Below are positions 62,391 through 64,000 of a stretch of 64,000 nucleotides of DNA, in pieces; the stretch's first letter is position 1, and every line of letters starts with the position of its first letter. The notes beneath the pieces are model-generated. The model was not told the origin of the DNA and ran no database searches. It was given only the letters and a program-made list of their open reading frames with translations. Source of the stretch: JAZKBN01 sp040388605. Lineage in GTDB: Bacteria; Bacteroidota; Bacteroidia; Cytophagales; Flexibacteraceae. The stretch lies in NCBI GenBank assembly GCA_040388605.1, contig JAZKBN010000016.1:62001-126000 (forward strand), read 5' to 3'. The position numbers and the translations under genes were made by a program.

Positions 62391-63725
62391 TTAGTATGTT
62401 GATATGGCGTCTCCGAGGTCTGAAACTTTTAAACCGGGCATGCCGGCTTCTATAATGCTTTGCGCAGCAGCAGACCGGTAGCCTGCGGCGCAATGTACAA
62501 TAATGGGTTTATCGGTTGGTATTTCGGCCAACCTTTCCCGCAATTCAGGTAAAGGTATTGATATTGCCCCTGTGAAAATCCGACGGGTTTTTACTTCACC
62601 ATGATTTCTTACATCCAAGATGGTATAAGCGCCCGGCTCAGCGTCAAATGCAGCTTTATCAAAAGCATTTGAACTTTCCGAAACTGCATTCAGGGGATAC
62701 ATTAACGCACCTGCAATATTAGATTCGTAGCCTATTTTTGCCGCTTTCAAAATGAGTTTTTCCTGCGTTTCAGCATCGCTGCTGATTAGGTAGAATTTTT
62801 CCTCAGGCCCTATTACTGAGCCCAGCCAGGTTTCAAACTTTCCACCGTCCTGCAAATTAATACTTCCCGGCAAATGTTTTGCTTTAAATGCAGCCTGGGG
62901 CCTTGAATCTATAACTAAAGCATCTGCGGGGGGCACAAAACCATGCGGCATGCGCGGAACTGCAGCAATTGAAGCATTAAAATCAGGGGCTCCCTGCCTG
63001 TTAACCCTTACATTATACCCAAAGTATTTCGGTACAAAGGGCTGGTCTTCCAAGAGCACATCCACAAAAGCTTCTTTGCTTAAGGGTTGCAGGGCATAAT
63101 TACCTTTAAGTTCCTTACCTATTGTGCTGCTGAGTTCGGGGCCCATACTTTTACCGCATAAGCTGCCGGGGCCGTGCGCAGGCCATACTTCAGTATCGGG
63201 GTTAAGGAGCATAAGCACGCGACGCGTGCTGTCGTACATTTGGGCGGCCAGCTCTTCTTTTTTCGCTACAATGTTTCCTTCAGACTCGCGCAAATCAGGG
63301 CGGCCTACATCGCCTACAAACAGGGTATCGCCGGTGAAAACGCTGTCTTCATTCCCCATTTCATCAATCAGTAAAATACTGATACTGTCGGGGCTGTGGC
63401 CCGGGGTATTCAGGGCTTTCAGGGTAATTTTTCCAATTCTTACAGTATCCCCGTTGTCGAAGGTACGATGCGGATATTGAGCGCCTAAAAGTTCGCTGAC
63501 GTAAATATGAGCCCCGGTAAGCTTGCTTAGTTCCAGGTGGCTGCTTACAAAATCGGCATGCGGATGCGTTTCAAACACAGCAACTATGGCAGCGCCTGCA
63601 TCGGCAGCCTCGCGTAAATACGTATGCGGATCGCGGGCCGGGTCAATAACAGCGGCTTCACCTTCGCTTATAACAAGGTAAGAAGCATGTGCCAGCCCCT
63701 TATCGTAGTATTGTTGAATTGTCAT
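62391..63725 (-). CDS. CstB-like persulfide dioxygenase fused to two rhodanese domains
   Basis: Oxidises low-molecular-weight persulfides to sulfite and moves sulfane sulfur, protecting against sulfide. Residues 1-210 form the metallo-beta-lactamase fold: HPHAD (54-58), H110 in TPGHS, D133 in TGDTLFVGDVGRPD and H184 in PAHGPGS. The first rhodanese (about 265-345) lacks the active Cys (LISSDAE) and the second (about 365-444) has C412 in VHCAAGYRS. This layout and the 444-residue length match CstB. Sulfite may be used by the rhodanese to make thiosulfate. Exact reaction here is inferred. Confidence 0.85.
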   Translation of the reverse strand: MTIQQYYDKGLAHASYLVISEGEAAVIDPARDPHTYLREAADAGAAIVAVFETHPHADFVSSHLELSKLTGAHIYVSELLGAQYPHRTFDNGDTVRIGKITLKALNTPGHSPDSISILLIDEMGNEDSVFTGDTLFVGDVGRPDLRESEGNIVAKKEELAAQMYDSTRRVLMLLNPDTEVWPAHGPGSLCGKSMGPELSSTIGKELKGNYALQPLSKEAFVDVLLEDQPFVPKYFGYNVRVNRQGAPDFNASIAAVPRMPHGFVPPADALVIDSRPQAAFKAKHLPGSINLQDGGKFETWLGSVIGPEEKFYLISSDAETQEKLILKAAKIGYESNIAGALMYPLNAVSESSNAFDKAAFDAEPGAYTILDVRNHGEVKTRRIFTGAISIPLPELRERLAEIPTDKPIIVHCAAGYRSAAAQSIIEAGMPGLKVSDLGDAISTY

Positions 63726-63908
63726 TATTGGAATACAAGCGTAATACCCTTATTGTTTCAGGCTGTAATATAAAGCCCTTTAAAGCCCGGATAGTCTATA
63801 ATTATTGTGCTGCAAATATACAACCGCGGGCGTAAACATTGAATTTTCGGCATTTTAAAATACTTTTGCTGAAATACGCAACAATTAACCACTCTTTAAC
63901 CGGCAGCC

Positions 63909-64000
63909 TTGAACGATAGTCTTGTAATAATACCCACTTACAACGAGATAGAAAATATTGAGGCCATTATAAGGAAAGTATTTTCTTTGCCCAAGTCTTT
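63909..64000 (+). CDS. Polyprenol-phosphate mannosyltransferase-like glycosyltransferase, N-terminus only
   Basis: The first 30 codons of a family 2 glycosyltransferase run off the window. The translation begins NDSLVIIPTYNEIENIEAI, the nucleotide-sugar start of dolichol/polyprenol-phosphate mannosyltransferases. An in-frame stop lies three codons before, so TTG 63909 is the only possible start. It is divergent from the CstB-like gene, 183 bp apart. Confidence 0.75.
   Translation, partial: MNDSLVIIPTYNEIENIEAIIRKVFSLPKS

Overview
The window looks like ordinary core chromosome of a Bacteroidota bacterium, probably a draft or metagenome-derived scaffold because it carries two blocks of exactly ten N (16749-16758 and 55475-55484). 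Lineage evidence seen in the sequence: a secreted M43 metalloprotease with a C-terminal domain of the type IX secretion (T9SS) kind, Bacteroidota-style promoters (TTTG or TTG, about 19-20 bp, TAnnTTTG) before the tRNA-tuf, rpsO and padR units, A-rich leaders without Shine-Dalgarno sequences, a GyrB-like ParE, a fused phosphoglucose/phosphomannose isomerase, and ComEC with a degenerate C-terminus. I see no prophage, transposase, CRISPR array or clear genomic island.

Layout. 1-8.5 kb: 5'-truncated AlaA-like aminotransferase, two membrane proteins of unknown role, an ALDH7-type aldehyde dehydrogenase, and a 1005-residue membrane/TPR protein followed by a small two-helix membrane protein. 8.6-15 kb: recQ, fur and parE (divergent), T9SS cargo metalloprotease. 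15-28 kb: acpP-fabF-rnc operon, yraN, pgi/pmi, lipB, rsgA, a phosphoribosyltransferase, comEC, dtd-miaA, nhaD, msrA, a DUF1343 (NamZ-like) lipoprotein. 28.5-40.3 kb: lone response regulator, PglD-like acyltransferase, outer-membrane protein, RNase P RNA (rnpB), hbd, glyA, rpsO, pnp, a tandem pair of DUF6265-like secreted proteins, nadD, gmk. 40.4-49 kb: a minus-strand block joining an ABC-2 ATPase/permease pair, a small protein with YEPAPR repeats and the cytochrome c maturation genes ccmB, ccmC, ccmD-like, ccmE, ccmF. 49-54.9 kb: a padR-PspC unit with its own promoter and operator-like palindrome, a small secreted protein, paaC-paaD, a lipoprotein. 54.9-57 kb: tRNA-Tyr, -Gly, -Thr, -Thr and tuf. 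57-64 kb: minus-strand run of CstB-like persulfide dioxygenase/rhodanese, TPR-SpoIIE phosphatase and AddB-like nuclease, then the first 30 codons of a polyprenol-phosphate mannosyltransferase-like gene.

How the genes work together. The cell appears to make c-type cytochromes through a System I variant in which CcmE has a C-x3-Y heme-binding motif and no CcmA, CcmG or CcmH is nearby. acpP-fabF-rnc, rpsO-pnp and tRNA-tuf are classic conserved housekeeping neighbourhoods. padR-PspC looks like an autoregulated envelope-stress unit. I found no convincing wholly new system. The best leads for unexplained biology are the repeat protein inside the ABC/ccm block, the PadR-PspC unit with its palindrome, the large membrane/TPR protein, the DUF6265-like pair, and several strong intergenic inverted repeats (before ccmF, between tRNA genes, within the acpP promoter).
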